Origin: Klugiella xanthotipulae
GTDB lineage: Bacteria; Actinomycetota; Actinomycetes; Actinomycetales; Microbacteriaceae
Assembly (NCBI RefSeq): GCF_006716695.1
Contig: NZ_VFPN01000003.1
Span: forward strand, 248,001 to 312,000
Direction of reading: 5' to 3'
DNA: 64,000 nt
Position numbers and translations under genes: made by a program. Below the pieces are notes generated by a model, which saw only the letters and a program-made list of their open reading frames with translations, did no database searches and had not been told where the DNA came from. Below are positions 36,027 to 46,549 of this stretch, piece after piece. Within the stretch, counting starts at the first letter, position 1, and each line of letters starts with the position of its first letter.

Positions 36027-37532
36027 TTAGCCTGCCTCAGTGTGCGAAGCAGCGAGGCGCTTCTGGAGAAGCTGCTCGGCGCAAGCAGTATCGCTGAAGC
36101 CCACTCGTTTTTCGCCCACAACCTGATAGCTTTCGTGCCCCTTGCCCGCGATTAACACGATGTCTGCGGGGCCAGCATGTGCGATGGCGTAGGCGATTGC
36201 CTTGGCGCGGTTGCGCTCCTCCACGACGGCTTCAGGGCGTTGGAATCCTGGTCGGATGTCGTCGAGAATGCGATCACCATCTTCGTGGTGCACATCGTCG
36301 TCGGTCACGATCACAAGATCTGAGGAGTCCTCCGCGATTCGGGCCATCTCGGGCCGTTTGCCGCGGTCTCGATCCCCGGTGCACCCGAAGACCGTGAGAA
36401 TCCGACCGGAGGCGTGCTCGGCGAGTGCGCTGAGCGACTGACGGAGAGCATCCGGGGTATGTGCGTAGTCAACGATAACAAGGGGGAGCGAGGGGTCGGG
36501 CTGGATACGATTCATTCGGCCAAATACCGGCTGAAGAGTGCCTAGGGTCGTGACGATTGTATCGGCTGACACCCCCTGCGCGTGCAGAACACCGGCACAG
36601 CTGAGGAGGTTATCCACGTTAAAGCGGCCAAGGAGACTGCTGTGCAGGGGGAACGACCTGTGACCAATTGTCAGGGTGCAGGTGATGCCCTGGGCCGTGA
36701 GCTGCACCCCGTCGGCCCGAATCATTGCATCCGCGTGTCCCCGTGAGCTGAGGCCGATACGGACGAGGTGCGCGGCCTCGGCGCGGTAAAACTCGTCGCC
36801 GTAGGGGTCATCCAGATTAATCACCGCGTTACGCACTCCGCTGAGGCGGAAAATTTTGGCTTTTTCCGCCGCATAGGCGGACATGGTGTGGTGGTAATCG
36901 AGGTGGTCTCGTGTGAGATTGGTGAACACTGCAGTGTCGAACTTGACCCCGGCAGCGCGGTTCTGCTCAAGAGCATGGGAGCTCACCTCGATGGCAACGT
37001 GGGTGACGCCCTCATCTCGGAACTCGGCCAGTAGCTCGTGAATTTGGGTTACGGGCGGCGTGGTGAGGCCCGTGTTGATACTGATGTCTCCGTAGAGACC
37101 TGCCCCGAGTGTGCCGATGCTGGCTGACGGGATACCGAGCCGGTGCCAGGCCTGGCTGATGAGCTGCACGGCCGAGGTTTTGCCGTTGGTGCCGGTGACC
37201 CCTACGAGTGTGAGTGAGGCTGAGGGGCACGCATAGAAGTCATCGGCGATCTGACCCAGCTGATCGTGAAGGTTGTGGACTCCGTGGGTGTGATCGGAAA
37301 ATTCGTGTCCCACCGCTACCGAGGCGTCGTAGAGTACAGCGCTCGCCCCGCGGGCTATGGCATCGCCGATAAAGGTGCTGCCATCAGCCCCGGTGCTGCC
37401 GAGAGCCACGAAAATATCTCCGTGTATCACTGCGCGGCTGTTTTGAACGAGGCGGTGTCCGCTGATGCTGCGGCCCGCTAGGCGGGGGTCATATCTACCA
37501 AGATCAAGGGCTCGGACGGGGGTGATGCTCAT
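36027..37532 (-). CDS. murE: UDP-N-acetylmuramyl tripeptide synthetase MurE, not of the meso-DAP type
   Basis: A 501-residue Mur ligase with GVTGTNGKTSAVQL (ATP, about residue 110), NLTRDHLDYH, IVDYAHTPDAL and VFGCTGDRDRGKRPEM. It adds the third residue of the peptidoglycan stem peptide. In mDAP-specific MurE a DNPR motif binds the diaminopimelate carboxylate; here the equivalent stretch is TDDDVHHEDG (about residue 410), lacking the arginine. This fits enzymes that add lysine, ornithine or diaminobutyrate, as in Microbacteriaceae B-type peptidoglycan. The exact residue cannot be told. The ATG start is preceded by GAGG about 9 nt away. No other mur gene is nearby. Confidence 0.9.
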   Translation of the reverse strand: MSITPVRALDLGRYDPRLAGRSISGHRLVQNSRAVIHGDIFVALGSTGADGSTFIGDAIARGASAVLYDASVAVGHEFSDHTHGVHNLHDQLGQIADDFYACPSASLTLVGVTGTNGKTSAVQLISQAWHRLGIPSASIGTLGAGLYGDISINTGLTTPPVTQIHELLAEFRDEGVTHVAIEVSSHALEQNRAAGVKFDTAVFTNLTRDHLDYHHTMSAYAAEKAKIFRLSGVRNAVINLDDPYGDEFYRAEAAHLVRIGLSSRGHADAMIRADGVQLTAQGITCTLTIGHRSFPLHSSLLGRFNVDNLLSCAGVLHAQGVSADTIVTTLGTLQPVFGRMNRIQPDPSLPLVIVDYAHTPDALRQSLSALAEHASGRILTVFGCTGDRDRGKRPEMARIAEDSSDLVIVTDDDVHHEDGDRILDDIRPGFQRPEAVVEERNRAKAIAYAIAHAGPADIVLIAGKGHESYQVVGEKRVGFSDTACAEQLLQKRLAASHTEAG

Positions 37533-37686
37533 GCGAAAAACCTCATGCGTCTACCCTATGGGTGTCCGGACGCCAGAGCGCTCAGACCCGGCCGGGTCGG
37601 CAGATGTGCTGTGCTTATCCCCTGGAGGGTATCGTTTTCCAGCGGAGACGCACCGAATCCGGGGTACTCTCGATAGACTTCTACCT

Positions 37687-38040
37687 ATGTCTGCAGAACC
37701 CACCGTGTTTAGTAAAATTGTGTCCGGCGAGATTCCCGTTGAACTTCTCGCCGAGACCGAGCGTGTGATTGCGTTTGCGGATCAGGCCCCCCGGGCACCC
37801 GTGCACATCCTCGTGATCCCCAAGACGAGTGAGTACCGTGATGTAACCCAGCTGGCCGCCGGTGACCCCGAGCTGCTCGCTGAGCTGGTGGCGGTGGCCA
37901 AGCGGATGGCCGAGGAACATGCCAACGGCGAGTTCCGTCTTATTTTTAACAACGGCCCGTCAGCTGGCCAAACCATTTTTCACGTGCACGCGCACGTTTT
38001 GGCTGGTGGCCTGGAGGAGCATACTCTCGGTGCCGAGTAG
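37687..38040 (+). CDS. HIT family protein (histidine triad hydrolase)
   Basis: A 117-residue HIT protein close to the HinT type: VFSKIVSGEIPVELLAETE at the N-terminus, HILVIPKTSE, and the triad HVHAHVLAGG near residue 101. HinT proteins hydrolyse adenosine 5'-phosphoramidates. The ATG at 37687 was chosen because the family begins here and a TAGACT box ends 7 nt upstream, again without a ribosome site. It overlaps phoH by 11 bp. Confidence 0.92.
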   Translation: MSAEPTVFSKIVSGEIPVELLAETERVIAFADQAPRAPVHILVIPKTSEYRDVTQLAAGDPELLAELVAVAKRMAEEHANGEFRLIFNNGPSAGQTIFHVHAHVLAGGLEEHTLGAE

Positions 38041-39070
38041 TCAAGAGCCCTCAAGTGTGTCCAGTTCTCCGCACCGTGCTCGGGATGTGATCCATCTTGA
38101 TGGTGTCGATCTTGTCTCGTTCCTGGGGCCTGGTGACGACCTCATTCGGGATGTCGAGGCCCACTATCCCACCGTATCCCTCCATATCCGTGGCCACATT
38201 CTCACGATGGACGGCCCCGCATCGAGTGTGTCCGCTGCAGCTACCGTACTCCGTGAGTTGTTGGCCGTGGCCCAAAAAGGAGTCCGTGTGAACACCGGCG
38301 ATGTCAAAGAGAGTAGCAAGTTAGTGAACTCCGGCTCGACAAACCGGCCCTCTGAGGTGTTGGGTGAGGTCATCCTGAGCGCCAGGGGCAAGACGATTCG
38401 ACCCAAAACCGTGGGGCAGAGCGAGTATGTGGCCTCGATTGACGACAACACAATCGTTTTTGGTATTGGTCCTGCGGGAACGGGTAAGACCTATCTTGCT
38501 ATGGCGAAGGCCGTACAGGCGCTTCAGCGGCAGGAGGTGAGTCGCATTATCTTGACCCGTCCCGCGGTGGAGGCCGGTGAGAACCTAGGATACTTGCCCG
38601 GTACCCTGGAAGACAAGATTGACCCCTACCTTCGGCCGCTTTTCGACGCGTTGAGCGAGATGATGGATCCGGATGTGGTACCCAAGCTGATCGACAACGG
38701 CACGATTGAGGTTGCCCCGCTTGCATATATGCGTGGGCGCACTCTCAACGAGTCGTTTGTGGTGCTTGACGAGGCGCAGAACACCACTCCTGAGCAGATG
38801 AAAATGTTCCTCACCCGCCTAGGCTTTGGCTCGCGTATGGTGATCACGGGCGATATTACGCAGGTTGATCTCCCCATCGCGGCGAGCGGATTGCGGCTCG
38901 TAACTCGCGTGCTTAATGGGGTGGAAGACATCCATTTTGCCCGATTGACGAGTGAGGATGTGGTGCGGCACACGCTCGTGGGTCGTATTATCGACGCCTA
39001 CACCGAATACGACGCCGAGCGGCAAGCCGTGGCACACACCAAACAGCAGAAAAAGGCGGGGAACGCGTGA
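38030..39070 (+). CDS. phoH: PhoH-like ATPase
   Basis: A 346-residue PhoH family ATPase with an N-terminal KH-like region and P-loop GIGPAGTGKTYLAMAKAV near residue 145, then RPAVEAGENLGYLPG and VLDEAQNTTPEQMK (Walker B). The family is tied to RNA metabolism; co-occurrence with ybeY is nearly universal. I set the start at GTG 38030, within the end of the HIT gene and 11 nt after GGAGGAG. The stop overlaps ybeY by 4 bp. Confidence 0.9.
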   Translation: MPSSQEPSSVSSSPHRARDVIHLDGVDLVSFLGPGDDLIRDVEAHYPTVSLHIRGHILTMDGPASSVSAAATVLRELLAVAQKGVRVNTGDVKESSKLVNSGSTNRPSEVLGEVILSARGKTIRPKTVGQSEYVASIDDNTIVFGIGPAGTGKTYLAMAKAVQALQRQEVSRIILTRPAVEAGENLGYLPGTLEDKIDPYLRPLFDALSEMMDPDVVPKLIDNGTIEVAPLAYMRGRTLNESFVVLDEAQNTTPEQMKMFLTRLGFGSRMVITGDITQVDLPIAASGLRLVTRVLNGVEDIHFARLTSEDVVRHTLVGRIIDAYTEYDAERQAVAHTKQQKKAGNA

Positions 39071-39528
39071 GCATCGAGGTTAATAATGAGTCTGAGTACC
39101 CGGTCGATGAGGCCGCGCTGCAACGCCTCGCGGTGTTTGCTCTCGATGCCATGAAGGTGCATCCGGATGCCGAGTTGGCCGTTGTCTTGGTTGACGAGGT
39201 CGCTATGGAACAGTTGCATGTTCAGTGGATGGACGAACCTGGCCCGACTGATGTGCTGAGTTTCCCGATGGACGAGTTGCGTCCCGGCACGGTTGATGCC
39301 GTCACGCCAGCTGGCCTCCTGGGTGATGTGGTGATCTGCCCCCAGGTGGCCGAGACCCAGGCAGCGGCAGCCGGGCACTCGGTTCAGGATGAGATTCTGA
39401 TGTTGCTCACCCACGGCATCCTGCACCTGCTGGGCTTTGACCACGCTGAGCCCGCGGAGGAGAAAGAAATGTTTGGCTTACAGCGCGATATTCTTCTGAG
39501 TTTCGCGGCGGGCGAGCACCGTCGATGA
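39067..39528 (+). CDS. ybeY: Endoribonuclease YbeY
   Basis: A 153-residue YbeY with TDVLSFPMDE and the zinc motif HGILHLLGFDH (His-x3-His-x5-His). YbeY takes part in 16S rRNA 3'-end maturation and ribosome quality control. The start is GTG at 39067, overlapping phoH; the stop overlaps the next gene as ATGA. The phoH-ybeY-corC-era order is typical of actinobacteria. Confidence 0.95.
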   Translation: MSIEVNNESEYPVDEAALQRLAVFALDAMKVHPDAELAVVLVDEVAMEQLHVQWMDEPGPTDVLSFPMDELRPGTVDAVTPAGLLGDVVICPQVAETQAAAAGHSVQDEILMLLTHGILHLLGFDHAEPAEEKEMFGLQRDILLSFAAGEHRR

Positions 39529-40853
39529 CCCTCGGGATTGTTGTTGCTTTCCTGACCCTCGCCTTCGCGCTGATCGCCCTGGGCGGTCTACTTGCGGCTT
39601 CTGAGGCCGCTATTAATTCGCTTTCCCGTGCTGAGTTGGAAGACTTTGCGGCACACCACCGCCGTTCGGCTTCGGCACTGCGTGCGATTGCTCATGACCC
39701 CGGCGCGCATATGAACGCGACGAACTTTTTCCGCGTTATCGCAGAAACGACCTCAGCCGTTCTCGTGACGCTGACGCTCGCGTTCACCATTGATGAGCTG
39801 TGGCTGGCCCTGATCGTGTCGGCCCTGGTAATGACGGCAGTGTCGTTTGTGCTCGTGGGCTCAAGTCCCCGCAGCGTGGGTCGGCACCACCCGGAGGGTA
39901 TTTTGGCTTTTGCGGCACCGCTCATCCGTGGTGTTCGGGTCGTCCTGGGCCCGGCCGCACATGGTCTGGTCAGCCTCGGAGACAGGGTAACTCCCGGCCG
40001 TCCGCGCTCAGCGGGCATTAGCAACGAACAGCAGCTCCTCAGCATGGTTGACCAAGCTGCGGAACAGGATCTGCTGGAGGACGATGACCGCGAACTTATC
40101 CACTCGATTTTTGAGTTCAACGAGACCCTGGTTCGTGAGGTGATGCTGCCCCGTACCGATATGGTGACGGTTGATTCCTCCGCAACTCTGGCTAGCGCCA
40201 TGGAGATCCTGATGCAGTCACGCCACTCTCGTCTGCCTGTGGTCCGGGAGGATGCGGACAATATCGAGGGCATCCTCTATCTGCGGGATGTGAGTAAAGC
40301 CCTGTTTCGGCACCCGGATACGCTAGAGGTGACCCCCGTTACTCAGCTCATGAAGCCGGCAGTATTTGTGCCGGAGTCTCAGAAGGTTGACTCACTACTC
40401 AAACAGATGCAGCTGGAATCAAACCATCTCGCAATGGTCGTTGACGAGTACGGCGGTATCGCCGGTTTGGTAACGCTCGAGGATCTCCTTGAAGAACTCG
40501 TGGGGGAGATCCTTGATGAGCATGATCGCAGTCGGGAACCCATCGAAGATCTGGGCGGTGGCCTATACCGGGTGAATGCGCGCGTCCCCATTGACGACCT
40601 GGGTGAGCTCTTCGGTATTGATTTGGATGACGATGAGGTGGATTCTGTGGGAGGTCTTTTTGCCAAAGTTCACGGACGCCTCCCCACCGTCGGCGACGAG
40701 GTACGGGCTGGTGGCCTGATCCTCGTCGCGGAGCGCACCGAGGGGCGCGGGAAAATGCTCTCAACAATCACCGCGCGGGCAGATGACCATCTCACCGCCA
40801 TACACGACGCAGGCGATCAGCCAGAGAACAGGACAGCCCATGACACCGATTGA
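39525..40853 (+). CDS. CorC/HlyC-type hemolysin family protein (DUF21 and CBS domains)
   Basis: A 442-residue membrane protein: a DUF21 (CNNM) domain with about four hydrophobic segments in the first 150 residues, a pair of CBS domains (about residues 205-330, MLPRTDMVTVDSSATLASAM and MVVDEYGGIAGLVTLEDLLEEL), and a C-terminal CorC_HlyC domain (about 345-420). Such proteins act in Mg2+ or Co2+ transport; the hemolysin name is historical. Translationally coupled to ybeY at the start (ATGA) and overlapping era by 14 bp. Confidence 0.9.
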   Translation: MTLGIVVAFLTLAFALIALGGLLAASEAAINSLSRAELEDFAAHHRRSASALRAIAHDPGAHMNATNFFRVIAETTSAVLVTLTLAFTIDELWLALIVSALVMTAVSFVLVGSSPRSVGRHHPEGILAFAAPLIRGVRVVLGPAAHGLVSLGDRVTPGRPRSAGISNEQQLLSMVDQAAEQDLLEDDDRELIHSIFEFNETLVREVMLPRTDMVTVDSSATLASAMEILMQSRHSRLPVVREDADNIEGILYLRDVSKALFRHPDTLEVTPVTQLMKPAVFVPESQKVDSLLKQMQLESNHLAMVVDEYGGIAGLVTLEDLLEELVGEILDEHDRSREPIEDLGGGLYRVNARVPIDDLGELFGIDLDDDEVDSVGGLFAKVHGRLPTVGDEVRAGGLILVAERTEGRGKMLSTITARADDHLTAIHDAGDQPENRTAHDTD

Positions 40854-41838
40854 TGACACCTTCTCCGAGCCGGTGGGGGGTACCCCTGTGGGGCAGGAAC
40901 CCGCCACCGGCACCTCGAAAAAACGTAAGCCGCGCGGTGGAACTCCCGCACCCGCGTATCGCGCCGGTTTTGTCTCTTTTATTGGTCGGCCTAACGTAGG
41001 AAAATCTACCCTGACCAACGCGCTCGTGGGGGAGAAAATTGCGATCACGAGCGACAAGCCTCAGACGACACGTCGCGCGATTCGTGGCATCGTACACCGC
41101 GGTGACGGTCAGATTATCGTCGTGGATACTCCCGGTATCCACCGTCCCCGTACTCTGCTCGGGGAGCGACTCAATGCGCTCGTGAAATCGACTCTGGGCG
41201 ATGTTGATGTGATCGGTTTCTGTGTTCCGGCCAATGAGAAGATCGGCCCGGGTGACCGTTTTATCAATGAGCAGCTTGACCTGTTTCCGCGTGCGAAGAA
41301 GGTGGCGATCTTGACCAAGATGGATGTGGCCACACGTACTGAGGCGATTGATCAGTTGGCCGAATTGGGGATGCTGCGTGACTGGGATACCGTAATCCCT
41401 CTGTCCGCCCTCACCGGTGAGCAGGTTGATGTGCTCTCTAGCGAGCTCGTTAAGCTGATGCCCGTCTCGGCCCAGCTCTACCCGGACGAGGCTGTCACCG
41501 ATGAGATGGATGACGACCGCATCGCCGAATACATTCGTGAGGCAGCCTTGGACGGTGTTCGTGACGAGTTGCCCCACTCGATCGCGGTGTCGGTCGAGGA
41601 TACTATTGTGCGCGAGGATAAACCGCTCGTCGAAATCTATGCCAACATCTATGTGGAACGTGATAGCCAGAAGGGCATCATCATTGGTCATCGTGGCGAG
41701 CGGCTCCGAGAGGTGGGTCGGGTAGCTCGGGCACAGATCGAGCCGCTCGTGGGCTCGAAAGTGTTTCTTTCGCTCCAGGTTAAGGTAGCAAAGGATTGGC
41801 AGCGGGACCCGAAAATGTTGGGCAGACTCGGCTTCTAG
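40840..41838 (+). CDS. era: GTPase Era
   Basis: A 332-residue Era. The GTPase domain has FIGRPNVGKSTLTNALVG, the switch region TTRRAIRGIV, DTPGIH and LTKMD; the C-terminal KH domain has KGIIIGHRGERLREVG. Era binds the 3' end of 16S rRNA and helps 30S assembly. The N-terminal 40 residues are a poorly conserved basic extension. I chose ATG 40840 (after ACAGGA) over an upstream in-frame start inside the corC-like gene. It is the last gene of the phoH-ybeY-corC-era unit. Confidence 0.95.
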   Translation: MTPIDDTFSEPVGGTPVGQEPATGTSKKRKPRGGTPAPAYRAGFVSFIGRPNVGKSTLTNALVGEKIAITSDKPQTTRRAIRGIVHRGDGQIIVVDTPGIHRPRTLLGERLNALVKSTLGDVDVIGFCVPANEKIGPGDRFINEQLDLFPRAKKVAILTKMDVATRTEAIDQLAELGMLRDWDTVIPLSALTGEQVDVLSSELVKLMPVSAQLYPDEAVTDEMDDDRIAEYIREAALDGVRDELPHSIAVSVEDTIVREDKPLVEIYANIYVERDSQKGIIIGHRGERLREVGRVARAQIEPLVGSKVFLSLQVKVAKDWQRDPKMLGRLGF

Positions 41839-42056
41839 GCGGGAGCGCTGCGTCGCGTTCGGCCTTTTCTTGACATCCCCGTAACGATGTGGCGGCGAGG
41901 GCAGAGTGTATCCTTACAGACGGGTCGCCTGCTCGCGGGTGGGCCGCACGTGCGAGCGGGGGTCGGCGTGTGCAGTATGGTCCTCCTCGACGTCACAAAA
42001 CGTGTGTGTTGGCCAAGGTCGCGAGAAATGAAGTTTTCGAATTGCCCAGTTGGTGC

Positions 42057-42062
42057 TAACGT
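42057..42062 (+). promoter_or_regulatory. TANNNT -10 element for the leuA leader peptide
   Basis: TAACGT ends 6 nt before the GTG at 42069, the same distance as at ten other starts here. This would make the leader peptide the first codons of the transcript. Confidence 0.55.
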
Positions 42063-42068
42063 GGGTGC

Positions 42069-42113
42069 GTGGGTTACAGCATGCTCCTTCTTAGCTGCCG
42101 CGACGAGTCCTAG
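42069..42113 (+). CDS. Leucine leader peptide of leuA
   Basis: GTG at 42069 opens a 14-codon frame, VGYSMLLLSCRDES, ending in TAG at 42111-42113. It contains three consecutive Leu codons (CTC CTT CTT, 42084-42092). The codons right after them form the left arm of a 10-bp hairpin (42098-42107). This is the classic attenuator layout: a ribosome waiting for Leu-tRNA would sit at 42084-42092 and change folding of the hairpin. An internal ATG at 42081 is an alternative start. Leader-peptide attenuation of leuA is known in actinobacteria; the exact mechanism here is inferred. Confidence 0.75.
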   Translation: MGYSMLLLSCRDES

Positions 42114-42145
42114 CTTTTTGGGCCTCCCTCGTCGCGGAGTTTGTC
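42098..42145 (+). terminator. Attenuator hairpin before leuA
   Basis: CCGCGACGAG (42098-42107) pairs perfectly with CTCGTCGCGG (42128-42137) across a 20-nt loop, followed by AGTTTGTCG. The left arm overlaps the end of the leader-peptide frame. The T run is weak, so termination rather than sequestration is an inference. Confidence 0.65.
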
Positions 42146-42168
42146 GTTGGCTCAGCCGTTTTAAGTAG

Positions 42169-43956
<1,788 letters not shown>

Positions 43957-43971
43957 TATAACTAGATAAAT

Positions 43972-44006
43972 CGGTGGGCAGACATACTGTGGGTGGCTGC
44001 CCACCG
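43972..44006. terminator. Hairpin between convergent leuA and the TRIC-like gene
   Basis: CGGTGGGCAG (43972-43981) pairs perfectly with CTGCCCACCG (43997-44006), with a 15-nt loop. It has no T run but lies in the 74 bp between two convergent stops and probably serves both. Confidence 0.65.
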
Positions 44007-44030
44007 GTAGTTCAGACGAGACAAACCTGG

Positions 44031-44891
44031 CTAGGCGCGGTGTTCAGGTTCGTTGGGTCGGTGCTCAGCGCTACGCAGAGTTCGGAGGGTTGCGTTGTTC
44101 CCTGTCCGCGGGCGTGTGGTGGGTATGCTGCTCGTATGCGTGCGGATGACGGGGATTGTTCCGGTTAACGAGGATTCCCCCGGCCGACGTCGTCTCAGCG
44201 ACAGGGGGCGTGAGCTGCCCCGAGGCGGGCGCGGTAGTCGGGGTGTTTCGCGGCGGCGGATGCGGCTGAGCGCGCGCTGCTCCGGCAAGCTCCAGCCGTA
44301 ACGCACGGCCAGGAGACGGATCACGGTTGTCACGATCACACACACGGCTGCAGCGGCCTCGACGGGTTGTCCGAGCAGCAGACACAGAACGAGCGAACCA
44401 GCCCCGGCCATCGCTGCGACCGCATAGAGCGATCCCACATGCATGAGCGCGATGGGAAGGTTGAGGAACACATCCCGCAGGATTGACCCACCGACGGCCG
44501 AGACGCAGCCGATAAAAATTGAGGGCACGATGGGGAGCCCGAGAGACAACGACTTGGTGGTGCCAATTGCGGCGAAGAGGCCGATGGTGAGGGCATCCAG
44601 GGCGGTAATCACCGGGTCTACCTTGGTGAACACGCGCTGAAGGAACATGCCGATGAGGGCGGCTGCCGAGGCCACGATTAGGTAGGGGTTGCTTTGAAAG
44701 GCTACGGGGGTCACACCCAGGAGGATGTCTCGAAGCAGGCCACCGCCGAGCCCGGTGGCCACGCCGATGAGGGCCACGCCGAGCAGGTCAATCTTTTTAA
44801 ACCCTGCGGCAAACATGGCACCCTGAAGGCTGCCGATGCCGACGGCAAGGAGATCGCCCCACCACGGGATCGTAAAACTACTGTTGAGCAC
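44031..44891 (-). CDS. TRIC/UPF0126 family membrane protein (YicG-like)
   Basis: A 286-residue protein with seven or so hydrophobic helices in the first 190 residues, arranged as two repeats, each with a glycine-rich motif: ATGLGGGLLRDILLG and SAVGGSILRDVFLN. These define the trimeric intracellular cation channel/UPF0126 family; bacterial members conduct K+ or are uncharacterised. The last 90 residues are Arg/Pro-rich and low in complexity, and are unlikely to be conserved. The start is GTG (44889-44891), 36 bp from the divergent recO start. Confidence 0.85.
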   Translation of the reverse strand: MLNSSFTIPWWGDLLAVGIGSLQGAMFAAGFKKIDLLGVALIGVATGLGGGLLRDILLGVTPVAFQSNPYLIVASAAALIGMFLQRVFTKVDPVITALDALTIGLFAAIGTTKSLSLGLPIVPSIFIGCVSAVGGSILRDVFLNLPIALMHVGSLYAVAAMAGAGSLVLCLLLGQPVEAAAAVCVIVTTVIRLLAVRYGWSLPEQRALSRIRRRETPRLPRPPRGSSRPLSLRRRRPGESSLTGTIPVIRTHTSSIPTTRPRTGNNATLRTLRSAEHRPNEPEHRA

Positions 44892-44927
44892 ACACTATTG
44901 TCCCCTAGGAGGGTTGATAATTGGTAG

Positions 44928-45665
44928 ATGCCCCTCTACCGTGACGAAGCCGTTGTGCTGCGGACCCACAAACTGGGGGAATCAGACCGCATCGTTACAA
45001 TGCTCAGTCGTGATCGCGGACAGATTCGGGCTGTGGCGAAGGGTGTGCGGCGTACCGCATCTAAATTTGGGGCCCGACTGGAGCCGTTTATGGTGGCGGA
45101 TATCCAGTTTTTTGAGGGACGTACGCTCGACACCATTACGCAAGCTGAGACACTCGGCGCGTACGGCGGCAATATCGCGGCCGATTTTGATCGCTACGCT
45201 GTTGCCAACGTGATGGTTGAGACGGCCGAGCGGTTGACCACCGAGGATGAACCCGCGCGGCAACAGTATCTCTTGCTGGTGGGTGCGTTGCGGTCTCTCG
45301 CGCGGGGTGAGCATCCTCCGGGTCTCACCCGAGACTCGTACCTGTTGCGCGCGCTCTCTCTGGCCGGATGGGCCCCTAACTTTTCGGAGTGCGTGCGGTG
45401 TGGGGGCGAACTTCCCGCAGCGCACGGCGGTGGGACCGCTCTGGTTGTTCAGCTGGGCGGGACAGTGTGTGACGCATGTGCGCCCCCCGGCTCTCCGCGA
45501 ATGTCGGCTGAGACTATCGCGCTGCTCGGCACGCTTCTTGCCGGTGAGTGGGGGAGAGCGAAAGCGCATGGCGAGGGGACCCGCGCGCAGGCCAGAGGCT
45601 TTGTGTCGGCATACACGCAGTGGCATATTGAGCGTGGCATCCGCTCGCTCCGGTACGGTCACTAA
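44928..45665 (+). CDS. recO: DNA repair protein RecO
   Basis: A 245-residue RecO. The OB-fold N-terminus starts [23 protein letters not shown], and the zinc site is CVRCGGEL with CDACAPPG. RecO loads RecA on SSB-coated DNA together with RecR. The ATG at 44928 is 6 nt after a GATAAT box (44916-44921), which suggests a leaderless start, while an AGGAGG at 44907-44912 is too far (15 nt) for ordinary use. uppS follows 19 bp after its stop. Confidence 0.94.
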   Translation: MPLYRDEAVVLRTHKLGESDRIVTMLSRDRGQIRAVAKGVRRTASKFGARLEPFMVADIQFFEGRTLDTITQAETLGAYGGNIAADFDRYAVANVMVETAERLTTEDEPARQQYLLLVGALRSLARGEHPPGLTRDSYLLRALSLAGWAPNFSECVRCGGELPAAHGGGTALVVQLGGTVCDACAPPGSPRMSAETIALLGTLLAGEWGRAKAHGEGTRAQARGFVSAYTQWHIERGIRSLRYGH

Positions 45666-45672
45666 GTGCCAC

Positions 45673-45678
45673 TACGCT
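45673..45678 (+). promoter_or_regulatory. TANNNT -10 element for leaderless uppS
   Basis: TACGCT ends 6 nt before the GTG at 45685, which has no ribosome site in front of it. Confidence 0.5.
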
Positions 45679-45684
45679 AGAACC

Positions 45685-46497
45685 GTGAGTGAAAAAAAGC
45701 GACGTGTGAGCGCATCCCCGTCACCGCAGCCGCTGATTCCGGTGGACTGGACTGGGGTGCGGCCGGAGAGTATCCCGCCACGGGTGCCTCGCCACGTAGC
45801 CATCGTGATGGACGGTAACGGGCGCTGGGCCAATAAGCGCGGCCTTACTCGTATTGAGGGGCACCGGGCCGGTGAGGCCGCCCTGCTTGACGTGGTTGCC
45901 GGGGCGCTCCAGATGGGGGTAAAACATCTGAGTGTTTACGCGTTTTCGACGGAGAATTGGCGTCGTTCCCCGGATGAGGTACGTTTTCTGATGGGCTTCA
46001 ACCGCGAGGTATTACGTCGCCGTCGTGACCAGCTCAATGCCTGGGGCGTACGGGTACGCTGGTCGGGGCGTCAACCGCGTCTGTGGGGCTCGGTGATTAG
46101 TGAGCTGCGGGAGGCCGAGGAGCTCACCCGCAACAACAGTACGCTCACGCTCACGATGTGTGTTAATTATGGGGGGCGCATGGAGATCTCGGATGCTGTG
46201 CGCAGGATCGCCGATGACGTTGCGGCGGGTCGGCTTAGACCCGCCGGGATCTCAGAGAAAACAATTGGCAAGTATCTTTATCTGCCCGAGATGCCGGATG
46301 TGGACCTCTTTGTGCGCAGTTCGGGCGAGCAGCGGACAAGTAACTTTCTGCTCTGGCAGTCGGCGTATGCCGAGATGGTCTTTTTGGACACCTTGTGGCC
46401 AGACTTTTCCCGTACGGACCTGTGGCGGGCCATTGACCAGTATGCGTATCGTGATCGGCGCTTTGGCGGGGCCGTGGACGCACCCACCGTAGATTAG
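45685..46497 (+). CDS. uppS: Isoprenyl transferase (undecaprenyl diphosphate synthase family)
   Basis: A 270-residue cis-prenyltransferase with [18 protein letters not shown] (catalytic Asp), [21 protein letters not shown] and the C-terminal [19 protein letters not shown]. These enzymes make polyprenyl diphosphates for cell-wall carriers. Actinobacteria often have two paralogues with different chain lengths; which one this is cannot be read. The GTG at 45685 (VSEKKRRVS) was chosen because the frame upstream is antisense-like within recO and a TACGCT box lies 6 nt before it. Confidence 0.94.
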   Translation: MSEKKRRVSASPSPQPLIPVDWTGVRPESIPPRVPRHVAIVMDGNGRWANKRGLTRIEGHRAGEAALLDVVAGALQMGVKHLSVYAFSTENWRRSPDEVRFLMGFNREVLRRRRDQLNAWGVRVRWSGRQPRLWGSVISELREAEELTRNNSTLTLTMCVNYGGRMEISDAVRRIADDVAAGRLRPAGISEKTIGKYLYLPEMPDVDLFVRSSGEQRTSNFLLWQSAYAEMVFLDTLWPDFSRTDLWRAIDQYAYRDRRFGGAVDAPTVD

Positions 46498-46522
46498 CCG
46501 TTCTTCAGCGCGTGTAACGGTA

Positions 46523-46540
46523 CCCAGATCTATCTGGGAG
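46523..46540 (+). promoter_or_regulatory. Hairpin that covers the dusB ribosome site
   Basis: CCCAGAT (46523-46529) pairs with ATCTGGG (46532-46538). GGGAG (46536-46540), the only ribosome site before the dusB GTG (46550), lies partly in the right arm. Folding would reduce dusB translation. It might alternatively be a weak uppS terminator; no T run follows. Confidence 0.4.
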
Positions 46541-46549
46541 AATGATCCG

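Noticed and set aside
41870-41875. Perfect TTGACA between era and leuA
   Set aside because: No -10 hexamer at 16-19 nt downstream.
41887-42168. 93-codon frame upstream of leuA
   Set aside because: It overlaps the better supported leader peptide and hairpin in another frame and has no recognisable domain.
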